Below, in pieces: positions 1 through 9,314 of a DNA stretch of 64,000 nt (position 1 is its first letter; every line of letters begins with the position of its first letter). The translations under genes were made by a program, and so were the position numbers. The stretch is from Niastella vici (GTDB lineage: Bacteria > Bacteroidota > Bacteroidia > Chitinophagales > Chitinophagaceae). A model generated the notes under the pieces. It was not told the DNA's origin, did not search any database, and was given only the letters and a program-made list of their open reading frames with translations. The DNA lies in contig NZ_LVYD01000102.1 of NCBI RefSeq assembly GCF_002077945.1, positions 337,998 to 401,997 of the forward strand, given 5' to 3'.

Positions 1-215
1 GCCATTGATTTTAACCTAAAAAAATCTATAACCCGCCGTTTCTAATCTATACCTCGGAAAAAGTAATTATCTCCCATCGATTTTAACCTGGCGGGGAAGA
101 AAGATCTATAGTCAGGGGTTCTAATCTATAAATCAGAAAAAGGTGCCTATCAGCACTGCATATAAATTCCAAGCAGGTAAAAATAATTATCACCCCCCAT
201 TTTAACTTATAGCTC
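1..215. repeat. Degenerate direct repeat of about 72 bp upstream of the response regulator
   Basis: Two imperfect copies start at 2 and 74. Both begin with CCATnGATTTTAACCT, then have an ATCTATA, a TTCTAATCTATA and a GGAAAAAG/AGAAAAAG block, with a few bases of insertion in the second copy. A third truncated copy begins at 197 (CCATTTTAACTTATAG followed by CTCGAAAAA). The AT-rich blocks recur in the same order, so this is not simple low complexity. No gene is evident in this stretch. It may be the edge of a larger repeat that continues left of the window, or a regulatory region for the gene at 335. Confidence 0.55.
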
Positions 216-334
216 GAAAAAAAATTGCAAAAAAGGGTATTTTCCCCGTTTTTATGGCTGCAACTAATATTGAATTTTGTACACCATGGTTGGTAACTAC
301 CTCTTATTCTATAAAACATCCATGGTACAAAAGT

Positions 335-997
335 ATGGAGCTACAAAAGAACAGCGATTTGGTTACAGTGGGAGTAGTCGATGACCAACAACTATTTTTA
401 AGATCTATTTGCACCCTGATTAACTCGTTTTCCCAATTTAAAGTGCCAATGGACGCTTTAAGTGGCCAGGAAATGTACAAAAAGCTGGGAACCTGCGAAC
501 AGGCGCCAGACATAATGCTGCTAGATGTGAACATGGCCGATATGGATGGAATGCAAACAGCTAAAATGCTGGCCAACAAATATCCTGCAATGAAGCTGGT
601 TGCCTTATCGACGAAGGACGATGATGTTAGCATTATCGGCATGATCAGGGCAGGTTGTTGTGCCTACCTTGTCAAAGACATTCATCCTGATGAACTGGAA
701 ATAGCATTGACAGAGATTTATGAAAATGGTTATTATAACAATGATGCGGTAAATCTTGAGCATCGCCGCAAAATTGCCCTCCATTATCTAGAAAAACAAC
801 CAAAATTCACAAACCGCGAACTCGAGTTCCTGAGGTTTGCTTGTAGTGACCTCACCTACAAGCAAATTGCCGGTGAAATGTGCCTGTCAGAAAGAACGAT
901 AGATGGCTACCGCGATTCCCTGTTCGAAAAAATGAAGGTGCAAAGCCGGGTAGGTATGGTGCTGGAAGCATTACGCACCGGATTAATCTCTCTTTAA
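335..997 (+). CDS. LuxR/NarL-family response regulator
   Basis: This is a cytoplasmic DNA-binding response regulator of 220 residues. The receiver domain (about 9-130) shows the acidic pair D16/D17, the phospho-acceptor D64 in LLDVNM and the conserved K114 in LVKD. The C-terminal LuxR-type helix-turn-helix (about 155-218) has the features FTNRELEFL, YKQIAGEM and SERTIDGYRDSLFEKM. An ATG 81 bases upstream in frame (254) would add 27 residues with no receiver homology, so I prefer 335, just before the first beta strand. The likely partner is the HisKA_3-type kinase at 2936-5932, because NarL-type regulators pair with that kinase class. The two are separated by an unknown gene and a divergent peptidase, which is an odd arrangement. 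Targets are unknown. Confidence 0.9.
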   Translation: MELQKNSDLVTVGVVDDQQLFLRSICTLINSFSQFKVPMDALSGQEMYKKLGTCEQAPDIMLLDVNMADMDGMQTAKMLANKYPAMKLVALSTKDDDVSIIGMIRAGCCAYLVKDIHPDELEIALTEIYENGYYNNDAVNLEHRRKIALHYLEKQPKFTNRELEFLRFACSDLTYKQIAGEMCLSERTIDGYRDSLFEKMKVQSRVGMVLEALRTGLISL

Positions 998-1023
998 TTC
1001 TTTAACCATTAATATAATAAATC

Positions 1024-1449
1024 ATGGAAAAGCAAAAAGGGCTTTTTATGCAGCTCGGAACTAAAAAGGGTGACTTTGAATACACTATTGACAAAGTGAA
1101 AATCTCAAAAGTAATTATCCAAAAGAGCGATGACGATGCCGAAGAAAGCAATACCTATTCTTTTTCAGTCAATTTTACGATTGGCAATGTAAAAAAACTG
1201 AGCACTCCTGAGGATATCGAAGTCATCAAGAACACCTGCATTAAGGAAGGCCTCACATTCTGGCCGCTGACCGATGATGAAACGGAGATTAAAAAACCAG
1301 AGGCGTTAGAGGTCCGGGTAATAGGCGATCCTGAAAAAACGAAAGCTACCGTAAACGTGAGTTTTGGTTTTGATCCCGGAAAAGTGAATAACTCGGCCGG
1401 GAAAGTGCTACTGGCTACAGACCCATACCTGAAAATATTTGCAGAGTGA
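1024..1449 (+). CDS. Hypothetical small soluble protein
   Basis: I do not recognise this 141-residue protein. It has no signal peptide or membrane segment and is rich in Lys, Glu and Asp. Alternating hydrophobic stretches suggest a mostly beta fold (YTIDKVKISKVIIQ, TYSFSVNFTIGNV, ATVNVSFGFDPG). It lies 26 bp after the response regulator on the same strand and is probably co-transcribed with it. Its stop codon directly abuts the stop of the convergent C11 peptidase, with no intergenic base. The position suggests it could be a partner, substrate or regulator of the peptidase; that is inference only. The ATG at 1024 is the only sensible start. Confidence 0.7.
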   Translation: MEKQKGLFMQLGTKKGDFEYTIDKVKISKVIIQKSDDDAEESNTYSFSVNFTIGNVKKLSTPEDIEVIKNTCIKEGLTFWPLTDDETEIKKPEALEVRVIGDPEKTKATVNVSFGFDPGKVNNSAGKVLLATDPYLKIFAE

Positions 1450-2937
1450 TCAAATCCCCAGTCTATCCTTAGCAAATTCGCGCACAAACCGGGTCCAGGG
1501 TTCCGATATTTTTATGGTATTGGAACCTGCCGGTTCTTTAAAAAACAACGCATACAGAGCTGTTTGGGGGTCGGTATTTACCGTACCTGGGAAAAAAGTA
1601 GCCAGGAATTGCGGATTTTGCGTACAGGGCTTGCATGCAGGATCTGGTTTACCCAACAAGGCCGATGTCAGGAATGCCAGGTTGCAATTCAGCCTGATCT
1701 GTTCAAGTTTAACCAAAACAGCATCCATTCTTTTATCACCTAGCTTATTAAATTCAATTTTTAAAAAGGAAATGACCAATAAGAGATCAATGATCCCTTT
1801 TCGCGAATCAACCATATCCAGGCAATTCATTCTGGCATTGTCAACAGCCGATTTGAAATCGGGATTTCTTTTAGTGTGGATGCTTAATAAAATGGTACCC
1901 AGTTCATCAATTACATCATTAATACCTCCAGTTCCATAGAAGTAAAGATCATTAGCACTGATGGCTATTTTTTCTTTTTCGTATACCAACGTTGAATCGA
2001 GCGCGAGCATCTTCTCCAGGTAGGGTTTTGTATATTTTTTATGAAAATTGAACACGACATTCCCGGCCAGTTCCCGCAGGTATTTCTTTACTGCCAGTGC
2101 ATCATTTGCTGTAGGTTTATCAAGCAATCGCAGCTTGTTAAAAAAAGAAGTATAATTAAACCCGGATATGGGGATGGACGTTTCCGCTGCAACCAAAACC
2201 GACACACTGTCTTTTAAATAATAACCTATTTCAAAAACCTGGCAATAACAGGTTGAAGCAATAACAATCTCTGTTTTTTGTTCACCAAGCCCCGATAAAG
2301 CCTCATTTAACTGCTTTCCTGAAATTACTTTGAGTAAGTCTTTTAAGATCGCCGTTTCCTTAACTGCAAACACCTTCTCTGCAAAACGAACAGGCTTTGA
2401 AAGCGCCTGGGAAAAATCAGCCTCCAGTGATAAATTAGCCTGCAAATAATGTATCATCTCTATCGCTTGCTGCAGCCCGATCGCCTGGCGGCATTTTTCA
2501 GGATCCGTTACCGGTTCCGGATCGAAGATCTCGGAAAATAAATTCTGCTGGGCAATGCTGTTTGAAATATCCGGAAAATAGCCCAGGCCGGCTCCATGCC
2601 CCCAAAGGATCAACGTATGCCAGGTAGCCTTAACCGGCTTAACCCTGTCGCGGAAGAACCCCTTCAGCGTTTCCGGATCATACAGATCGCACGGCTCCTG
2701 TAGGGCTGGCTCGGTTATCGCAGGCATTCCGTTATAATATTCAACAACGGAACAAACGCCTTTCGAACCGGGGTTATCGTTAGTAAAATAGGTAAAAACA
2801 ATAAATTTGAGCTTATCGCCGCTGATCCTGATCTGCTTTTTCACAGCCAGTATCAACTCATCATATTCCGGCTCCCATTTTTTATTATATTGTGCTATGA
2901 TGGAGATCTTCCAGTCATAAACAGTTTCTTGCGCCAT
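1450..2937 (-). CDS. Clostripain-like (family C11) cysteine peptidase
   Basis: This 495-residue protein resembles clostripain-family peptidases, a caspase-like fold (clan CD) that usually cuts after Arg or Lys. The first strand is YDWKISIIAQYNK. The catalytic His is H114 in LWGHGAG and the catalytic Cys is C230 in IASTCYCQVFEIGYYL, followed by the family-typical strand VSVLVAAETS. In classical members an Asp precedes the Cys by two residues (DAC); here it is STC. About 115 residues separate His and Cys, which is long for the family and could hold an autoprocessing loop. No signal peptide is seen, so it is probably cytoplasmic. It is convergent with the small gene before it and divergent from the sensor kinase, sharing start-codon bases with it. 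Confidence 0.8.
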   Translation of the reverse strand: MAQETVYDWKISIIAQYNKKWEPEYDELILAVKKQIRISGDKLKFIVFTYFTNDNPGSKGVCSVVEYYNGMPAITEPALQEPCDLYDPETLKGFFRDRVKPVKATWHTLILWGHGAGLGYFPDISNSIAQQNLFSEIFDPEPVTDPEKCRQAIGLQQAIEMIHYLQANLSLEADFSQALSKPVRFAEKVFAVKETAILKDLLKVISGKQLNEALSGLGEQKTEIVIASTCYCQVFEIGYYLKDSVSVLVAAETSIPISGFNYTSFFNKLRLLDKPTANDALAVKKYLRELAGNVVFNFHKKYTKPYLEKMLALDSTLVYEKEKIAISANDLYFYGTGGINDVIDELGTILLSIHTKRNPDFKSAVDNARMNCLDMVDSRKGIIDLLLVISFLKIEFNKLGDKRMDAVLVKLEQIRLNCNLAFLTSALLGKPDPACKPCTQNPQFLATFFPGTVNTDPQTALYALFFKEPAGSNTIKISEPWTRFVREFAKDRLGI

Positions 2938-5932
2938 GCGGTTAGTTTTGTTTTATAAGATAACCATTTTAATAATATTATTTTCTTTTCTGGAAAGTAA
3001 TGCACAACAAATCAGTTTCCTGCCGCTCACCAAACTGAACCGGAAAGACTTACTACCGAGCCTAAATGCCCGAAAAATAGTAAAAGACAACCTGGGCTTT
3101 ATCTGGGTAGCTACGCAGGATGGACTTTACCGTTTTGACGGCCGACATTCCGTATATTTTACACACAATGAAAAAGACCCGCGTTTCGCCCTTGGCGGCA
3201 CAGACATCTTCGACCTGGCTATTACTGAAGACGGCCGCTTTCTGTGGGCATTAAGCAATAATGGAACTATAACAAGAATAAATATTTTACAGGGCATCGT
3301 CGACCGCACCGTTACGTTAACCGCCGCTGCCATTTGGGCCAAATCATTATGTACGGCCGGTAACTACCTGTATGCCGGAACCGCCGAAGGGCTGGTTTAC
3401 CGCATCGACAACCGGAATGGAGCTGTATCCCCCCCCTTGTCGCTCGGGAAAGTATTGGGCCATGGCGGTTCAGTAGATAATATTATAGCAGGCCCCGATC
3501 AACAAATTTACCTGCTGGTATCTGGTTTGGGCATTATTATAACTGATCAGGACCTCAGGCATATCCGCACATTGAACCCTGATCAGTTTTTCCCGGGCAG
3601 CAAAGTAGAATTTTTCGATTATGTCATTTATAATCATTCGGTTATTATATCCAGTAATGCAGGGTTATTGGTGTTGAACATGCCAGCGAATCAATTGAAA
3701 CCGGCAGCGCAGGTGATGCCCCCGCAAGCCAGGAAAATGCTGCCCAAAAAGATCGACTGCATGACCGTATCGGGTGATATTGCCTATTTCGCAGGCGACC
3801 AGCATCTGATTGAAGTAAATTTACAATCTGGTAATTACCGGCAAATTATTTTCAGCAGAAATATGGAAGATCAGGATTGGTTGATATTTACCAGTTCACT
3901 GTATTTTGATGGCGTAAGCCTTTGGATCGGCAGCCAGTATGGTACCGGCTGGATCAAAGATGTACACACACCGTTTACCGCTTTTTATACCTCAAAAAAT
4001 ACCCCATCAGAAAAACTGGAGCATTGTATGACCCTGTTCCATACTGATACGGCAACCATCTATGCCTGTACAGACCATGGACTGTATAAACTTCAAACCC
4101 ATACCGGCAATCTGCAGCGGGTTTCCGAAAGAAAGCAATACTATGCCGGTATCGACGTAAAAGGCAGAGGTATTATTGCCTCGGGCCCACATGGCACCGA
4201 AGCGTTTGACCACAACGGAAATAAAGCAGCGCTTCAACGAATGTTTCCTGAGCTGACAATATTAAAGAACGAAACGCTGGTTGCCATGGAAACCATCCGC
4301 GATTCATTGTATTTTTTTTCCGGTTTTAACCCGACGAGCTTGTTTTGCTGGGATCGGGTAAGGCGGCAGATCCACCGCCTTCCTTCATCCGGAATGGGCG
4401 GAAGCCGCAAGGGGTATTTCGTTAAAAAATTATACGCCAGTACAAAAGGCAAGCTGTGGATACTTTTTGATGCAAGTATAAGCATATACGACCCAGCTAA
4501 CGGCAATGTGCAGGAGCTCACACTGTACCCGCCAGGTGAAACCAGTGCGCTGAGCATTTTAATGGACGTTTGTGAATCATCGAACCGATACTGGATAACC
4601 GTTTATGGGAAAGGCATTGCCCAGCTTATCCAAAATGGTAAGATCGAGCAGCTATATAGCATAGCGGAAGGAGTACATAACCTGTGCCTTTACAGTGTAT
4701 TACCTCTTAACGACAGTATCATTATTGCCAGCAGCAATGAAGGTTTAACATCCGTAAACCTGCATACCAGGCAGGTTCGTAATTTTTTTGAAGAAGACGG
4801 TTTACATTCCAACTACTTTGAACAATTCAGTAGCGACCAGCAGAGCAACCATATTTTCTTTGGCGGATTGAAGGGGCTGACTATGATCGATAGAAAAAAA
4901 TTCCATATTGACAATGGCAACTCACACCTGTATGCGAAATCGGTAAGCCTTCAAAATAGCAGCGGTTCACTCGATACCTTCAGTACTTTATTCAACCAGA
5001 TGATCGTTCCTTCCACCACTATACAGGTAGCGTTTAATTTCTGTTCGGTCAACTTCAGCACGCCGGAAAAAGAAACCTTTTTTTATCGCATTACTGAGGT
5101 AGACAGCAGCTGGATCCCGATCGGTCATCAAAATTCCATTTCCCTTATCGGCTTATCACCGGGCGCCTATACCGTACAGGTAAAAAGCAGTGAAAGCAAT
5201 AAAACCGCCGGGATGCATCCATTGCAGTTAAAACTGATCTGGTTGCCGCACTGGTATCAGACCTGGTGGTTTAAAGCCGCTATCCTTTTATTGATAATTG
5301 TCTTAACCTACCTGGTCTTTAGTTATCGCATCTACCAAATGAAGAAAGAACAGCAGATCAGGAAAGGTATTGCCAGCGATCTGCACGACGATATCGGCAG
5401 CACGCTCAACGCGCTGAAAGTATATTCGCACCTTGCCCGCCGGGAACCGGGAAAAGAAGAACATATGATCCAGATCGAAGAATCACTGGCCCAGGCATCC
5501 AGCGGTCTCCGCGATATGCTATGGACGCTGGATGACAATAATGACACTATGAGTGGCATTATGGAGCGGATAAAGAAATTTGCCATGCCACTGGCCATAG
5601 CCAATAATATCGAACTGCAATATGCGGTGAATGATGAACAGAACCAGCCCGTCAGCAAAACAGAAAAAAGGAACCTGCTGATGATCGCCAAAGAATCGAT
5701 CAATAATGCAATTAAATATGCCCAGCCCAAAACAATCCTGATCAGGCTGGAATACAGGAACAACCTTAAAAGCCTCATTATCTCTGATGACGGCAAAGGA
5801 TTTTCGATAAACATGTCAGGTGAAGGAAACGGGCTAAAAAACATTCGCTATCGCGCCGCACAAATTCACTTTGAAACAATGATAACCTCCACACCAGGCA
5901 AAGGCACTGCAATAAAAGTCTGGAAAAAATAA
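2936..5932 (+). CDS. Propeller-type sensor histidine kinase (HisKA_3 class)
   Basis: This is a 998-residue membrane sensor kinase. It has a signal peptide (about 1-24), a large periplasmic sensor of two-component-regulator propeller repeats (about 25-690; DNLGFIWVATQDGLYRFDG is the typical first blade), a Y_Y_Y domain (about 700-770) and a transmembrane helix near 780-800. The cytoplasmic part has HisKA_3 with phospho-acceptor H817 in SDLHDDIGSTLNAL and HATPase_c with NNAIKYA and SDDGKGF. Unlike hybrid systems it has no receiver or AraC domain, so it needs a separate regulator, most likely the LuxR-type protein at 335-997. The signal peptide begins exactly at this ATG, which supports the start although it overlaps the divergent start codon of the C11 peptidase. 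Confidence 0.92.
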   Translation: MRLVLFYKITILIILFSFLESNAQQISFLPLTKLNRKDLLPSLNARKIVKDNLGFIWVATQDGLYRFDGRHSVYFTHNEKDPRFALGGTDIFDLAITEDGRFLWALSNNGTITRINILQGIVDRTVTLTAAAIWAKSLCTAGNYLYAGTAEGLVYRIDNRNGAVSPPLSLGKVLGHGGSVDNIIAGPDQQIYLLVSGLGIIITDQDLRHIRTLNPDQFFPGSKVEFFDYVIYNHSVIISSNAGLLVLNMPANQLKPAAQVMPPQARKMLPKKIDCMTVSGDIAYFAGDQHLIEVNLQSGNYRQIIFSRNMEDQDWLIFTSSLYFDGVSLWIGSQYGTGWIKDVHTPFTAFYTSKNTPSEKLEHCMTLFHTDTATIYACTDHGLYKLQTHTGNLQRVSERKQYYAGIDVKGRGIIASGPHGTEAFDHNGNKAALQRMFPELTILKNETLVAMETIRDSLYFFSGFNPTSLFCWDRVRRQIHRLPSSGMGGSRKGYFVKKLYASTKGKLWILFDASISIYDPANGNVQELTLYPPGETSALSILMDVCESSNRYWITVYGKGIAQLIQNGKIEQLYSIAEGVHNLCLYSVLPLNDSIIIASSNEGLTSVNLHTRQVRNFFEEDGLHSNYFEQFSSDQQSNHIFFGGLKGLTMIDRKKFHIDNGNSHLYAKSVSLQNSSGSLDTFSTLFNQMIVPSTTIQVAFNFCSVNFSTPEKETFFYRITEVDSSWIPIGHQNSISLIGLSPGAYTVQVKSSESNKTAGMHPLQLKLIWLPHWYQTWWFKAAILLLIIVLTYLVFSYRIYQMKKEQQIRKGIASDLHDDIGSTLNALKVYSHLARREPGKEEHMIQIEESLAQASSGLRDMLWTLDDNNDTMSGIMERIKKFAMPLAIANNIELQYAVNDEQNQPVSKTEKRNLLMIAKESINNAIKYAQPKTILIRLEYRNNLKSLIISDDGKGFSINMSGEGNGLKNIRYRAAQIHFETMITSTPGKGTAIKVWKK

Positions 5933-6062
5933 CCCGAAAGCAATTCCTGTTGGGCGATCCGCTGCCATAATAATAAAAATAATTTATAAAAAAACAGGTC
6001 TTTTAACGGGTTGTCTCCCGCTCATGTGGTTGCTACTTTTGGGTGAACCAAACCCCCGAACC

Positions 6063-6773
6063 ATGCCAGAAGATCAAATTCCATTAAGCGGCACCAATTT
6101 AGCCTACACAATCGCCACTATTTTATTTGCATTAAGTCTTATTTCGGAACGAATTGCCAATTTATATAAACTCTACTGGCGCAATTTGCGAAATAAACGC
6201 ACAGCAATAGGAGAAGAAAAATTAAGGGAAAGAAAAGTAATGTGGACAGCATTGGTTTGTGGCTGGATCGTAGCTGTGATCGGTGGCGCGGATCTTTTTA
6301 CGTTACTGAGCTCCGGGAAACTGATCGACATTTTTAATGCAGGCTTACCAGGCAAATTCAGGTCATATATTGGCTTTTTCCTGTCGGGCATATTCATTAG
6401 CCTGGGCTCAAAGTTCTGGCACGATATGCTGGATATTGTACTACAGTTCTCAAATTTGAAAAAATTTCAGGCCGACCAGCAACAACAGGAAACGCAGATC
6501 ACGCAAACGCAAACGGCATCAAACAGGGCCAGATTTGAGAAGATCCTTATAGAGAAAACAGCAAATGTGCTTCCCCGGTTACAACAGTTGGAAGGCTTCT
6601 CAGGCTATGATGTGAATTCCGAAAATGGTCAAATGACTGTGCAGTTGAAGTTCCTTAACAAGCTCCCTGACGGGACCGATAAAGAATGGATATATAATTA
6701 TTATGAACCAGACACTGTGATATTTGAAAACCTTAATAACAACGTATTTCTAAATGCAACTCAATCCCGGTGA
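6063..6773 (+). CDS. Hypothetical membrane protein with cytoplasmic coiled-coil tail
   Basis: I do not recognise this family. From the ATG at 6063 the protein has 236 residues; an in-frame ATG at 6024 would add 13. Three hydrophobic segments are visible: LAYTIATILFALSLI, WTALVCGWIVAVIGG and YIGFFLSGIFISLG. A Gln-rich, probably coiled-coil stretch follows (FQADQQQQETQITQTQT), then a soluble C-terminal domain of about 80 residues. The gene overlaps the following trypsin-like peptidase gene by 20 bp, so the two are almost certainly co-translated. It may anchor or regulate that peptidase at the inner membrane; this is inference from the overlap. Confidence 0.75.
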   Translation: MPEDQIPLSGTNLAYTIATILFALSLISERIANLYKLYWRNLRNKRTAIGEEKLRERKVMWTALVCGWIVAVIGGADLFTLLSSGKLIDIFNAGLPGKFRSYIGFFLSGIFISLGSKFWHDMLDIVLQFSNLKKFQADQQQQETQITQTQTASNRARFEKILIEKTANVLPRLQQLEGFSGYDVNSENGQMTVQLKFLNKLPDGTDKEWIYNYYEPDTVIFENLNNNVFLNATQSR

Positions 6774-7410
6774 CCGCATTATCAATACCCGGAATGAATT
6801 GACGAACAATTACGGTACTGCTGGCGGGGTGGTAAAAGATGGTAATGGGAACCTGGTAATGTTAACCTGTTTTCATTGTGTTTTTACAAGCGGAATGTTC
6901 TGGACCGATAGGGACCCCAATGATACCGTATCGGCAGTCAGTTTTTCAATCGGCAATGGTTACACTTCCGCGGGCTTTGTAGAACAAACCCAGCTCGATG
7001 ACCGGGTAGATATGGCATTGGTACGTCCCACAACAGGCCATATTTTAAACACAAACATTCCTAAAGTCGGCAAAACAAATGGCCTCCGCTTTCTTGGCGA
7101 AAATGATAAAGGAATAGTGCAGCTTAAGAAATATGGAGCAACTACCAATGAAACCACTGGGGTGTTCGATGGGTTCATTCCTCAGTTTGGAGCGATATAC
7201 CCAGGTGAAACCAGTTTTCATTATCTCGACAAACTCATCAAGATCATCAGCCCAAACGGGAGAAAATTTGCGGATCAGGGAGATTCCGGGGCGCTCGTAC
7301 TGGATGAAAAAAACCGGGTAGCCGGTGTGATCGTAATGGTTGGCGGCAACACCTCCTATGCCATTCAGGCTGGTATTATTGAAACACGTCTTAATGTAAC
7401 ATTTATATGA
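6754..7410 (+). CDS. Trypsin-like serine peptidase without signal peptide
   Basis: This 218-residue protein shows a chymotrypsin-fold catalytic triad: H41 in TCFHCVF, D86 in RVDMALV and S178 in DQGDSGALVL. The spacing fits the PA-clan trypsin/V8 type. It has no signal peptide or membrane segment, so it is probably cytoplasmic, unusual for this fold outside conflict or quality-control systems. The start overlaps the preceding membrane-protein gene by 20 bp, and the stop overlaps the next start as ATGA (7407-7410), which implies translational coupling across three genes. The substrate is unknown. Candidates are the neighbouring proteins or a cellular target released on activation. Confidence 0.85.
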   Translation: MQLNPGDRIINTRNELTNNYGTAGGVVKDGNGNLVMLTCFHCVFTSGMFWTDRDPNDTVSAVSFSIGNGYTSAGFVEQTQLDDRVDMALVRPTTGHILNTNIPKVGKTNGLRFLGENDKGIVQLKKYGATTNETTGVFDGFIPQFGAIYPGETSFHYLDKLIKIISPNGRKFADQGDSGALVLDEKNRVAGVIVMVGGNTSYAIQAGIIETRLNVTFI

Positions 7411-9215
7411 AAAAACTAACATTTCCCATTTTTCTTCTTCTGGCCAGCCTCCAAAGCATGGCGCAAAACAAAACAATTACATTGGATTACAGTAAACCAT
7501 TAACCATCGACTCGCAAAAAGTAGATGTTACGAAACCACTTGTAATACATGCCACGAATTGTAAAAGCAGTATTACAAATCCGCTTAAAATTGAAATATT
7601 ATACGGCAATGCCGACAAGCCATCACAAACCCTGGTATGTGATAAGGACATCGCTGTTGATATTCCTGCTATTTTTAAAACCGATGGCGCCAAACAGGAA
7701 ATTACGGTATCTATCAGGGCCGACAAAACAAAAGCAGGAGATAATGAATTGACCGTTTCATTTAAAATAAAACCTGATGGCACACTAACTTCAGCCAGCC
7801 AGCAAACGCCCGATGGCAAACCAGGGACAGCGGGCACGCCCCTGCCTGAATCAACAGTGGACTTTGTTAACCCGGCTTATTTAACGGCTGTTTACAAAGC
7901 GCCGGACAATTGCCGAAAACCGGTCGTTACCTACAACCCCTGCTGTAATATATATGCAGTCAAAGACAATGAAACCACAGCAGACGAAAAGGAATACCTC
8001 AGATATTACAGCAGGCTCTCAAAAAACAAAGGGGTGGTGTTCCTGATCAAAAATTTCAACACGTTTAAATATGACATAACCCTGAGCAATACTTTCGACA
8101 ATAACGTTACAGAAGAACCCGCATTGTTTAAAACCGTTTTTACCCTGATGTCGCCTTCAGCAGTAGCAGCAAAAACACCCGGCATGGAAGCTGAGCTAGT
8201 GAGACTCGTAAAACTGAATAAAGACCTGAAGAACTACCTTGATAAAAAAATGAATGATGGGGACTGCATCAGTTCAACTGATTTTGAAACGGAGAAAAAA
8301 GCCATTGTAGACAAAATCAAAACAGAATTCAAAACAGCCGGCGATGTACTTAATTTTGACGATCCTTACAACACGGCTAAAGACAAATTCATAACTACAG
8401 AGAGATTAAATAATCCAGCTTATTCTTCGGCCGATTTTAATAAACGGATGCAAACAGAATACAGCCTGCCTGTAACGCCCGACAGCATTGTGACGGAAAC
8501 AAAAAAAATACTTCGCCTTCTTGTAAACACCAGTTTTGAATACCAGTACAATGTGCCGCAGCTGCAAAATGCAGATGCAATAACTTTTAACCTGAACATA
8601 AAACCAAAAGAAGGGATCAATGCACCGGTACATGTAACCGATCAGCCGATCACTATTCCCATCCGGTTTGGCTGGAAGGTAGACTTCACCACCGGTGTTT
8701 ATTATTCTTCCATGCGGAATGAGAAGTATGCGCTTCGTGACGTTATCCAGGGCGACTCTGTGATTGGCAAAGACCTTGTAAAAGAAGGCGGGGATAACTT
8801 TGGAAAATCATCGGTTGGGATTAATGCGCTTATGCATATTTTTCCGAGGTTAGGCCATGTTCAGCCCGCATTGAGCCTTGGCGTAGGCACCTCACTAGAC
8901 CTGAATTACTCATTGTTATTAGGTGCGAGCGTAATATTGGGCCGCCAAAACAGATTTGCGTTATCTGCAGGAGCAAACTGGAGCAGCATTAAAACATTAT
9001 CAGCAAAGTATCTGGATGATAACGGCAAAATGGTGCGCCAGGTAAAAACCGTAACATCAATCGATATGCATAGCAAAGTTAAATCAGGCTTTTTTGTAAG
9101 TTTAACTTACTCACTGGGATTAACCAGTAAAACACAAAAAGTAGCCGGAACAGAAAACACTGCCAAGCCGGAAGCGGCGGATAAGAAAGATGAGAAAAAA
9201 GAGGAAAACAAATAA
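7407..9215 (+). CDS. Exported protein with predicted C-terminal outer membrane barrel
   Basis: This 602-residue protein has a clear signal peptide (about 1-19, ending SMAQ). The N-terminal 130 residues look like a beta-sandwich, followed by a Pro/Gly-rich linker (about 131-150) and a middle helical region with many Lys and Asp residues. From about residue 420 alternating aromatic and hydrophobic strands (WKVDFTTGVYYSS, PALSLGVGTSLDLNY, FFVSLTYSLGL) suggest a small outer membrane barrel. The tail is a charged Lys/Glu segment. The start overlaps the stop of the trypsin-like gene by 4 bp. I cannot assign a family. With its neighbours it would span cytoplasm, inner membrane and outer membrane. 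Confidence 0.75.
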   Translation: MKKLTFPIFLLLASLQSMAQNKTITLDYSKPLTIDSQKVDVTKPLVIHATNCKSSITNPLKIEILYGNADKPSQTLVCDKDIAVDIPAIFKTDGAKQEITVSIRADKTKAGDNELTVSFKIKPDGTLTSASQQTPDGKPGTAGTPLPESTVDFVNPAYLTAVYKAPDNCRKPVVTYNPCCNIYAVKDNETTADEKEYLRYYSRLSKNKGVVFLIKNFNTFKYDITLSNTFDNNVTEEPALFKTVFTLMSPSAVAAKTPGMEAELVRLVKLNKDLKNYLDKKMNDGDCISSTDFETEKKAIVDKIKTEFKTAGDVLNFDDPYNTAKDKFITTERLNNPAYSSADFNKRMQTEYSLPVTPDSIVTETKKILRLLVNTSFEYQYNVPQLQNADAITFNLNIKPKEGINAPVHVTDQPITIPIRFGWKVDFTTGVYYSSMRNEKYALRDVIQGDSVIGKDLVKEGGDNFGKSSVGINALMHIFPRLGHVQPALSLGVGTSLDLNYSLLLGASVILGRQNRFALSAGANWSSIKTLSAKYLDDNGKMVRQVKTVTSIDMHSKVKSGFFVSLTYSLGLTSKTQKVAGTENTAKPEAADKKDEKKEENK

Positions 9216-9314
9216 TCGTATAACTAAAGAACAGGCCGGTACTTATAAATGAATTTTTATTTATCAAGCCATGCAATATGATTATTAATTTATCTGTAAA
9301 GACCTTCAACCGAT

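Noticed and set aside
254..334. Upstream in-frame ATG of the response regulator
   Set aside because: The extra 27 residues match no receiver sequence and lie in the repeat-rich leader; the receiver begins right after the ATG at 335.
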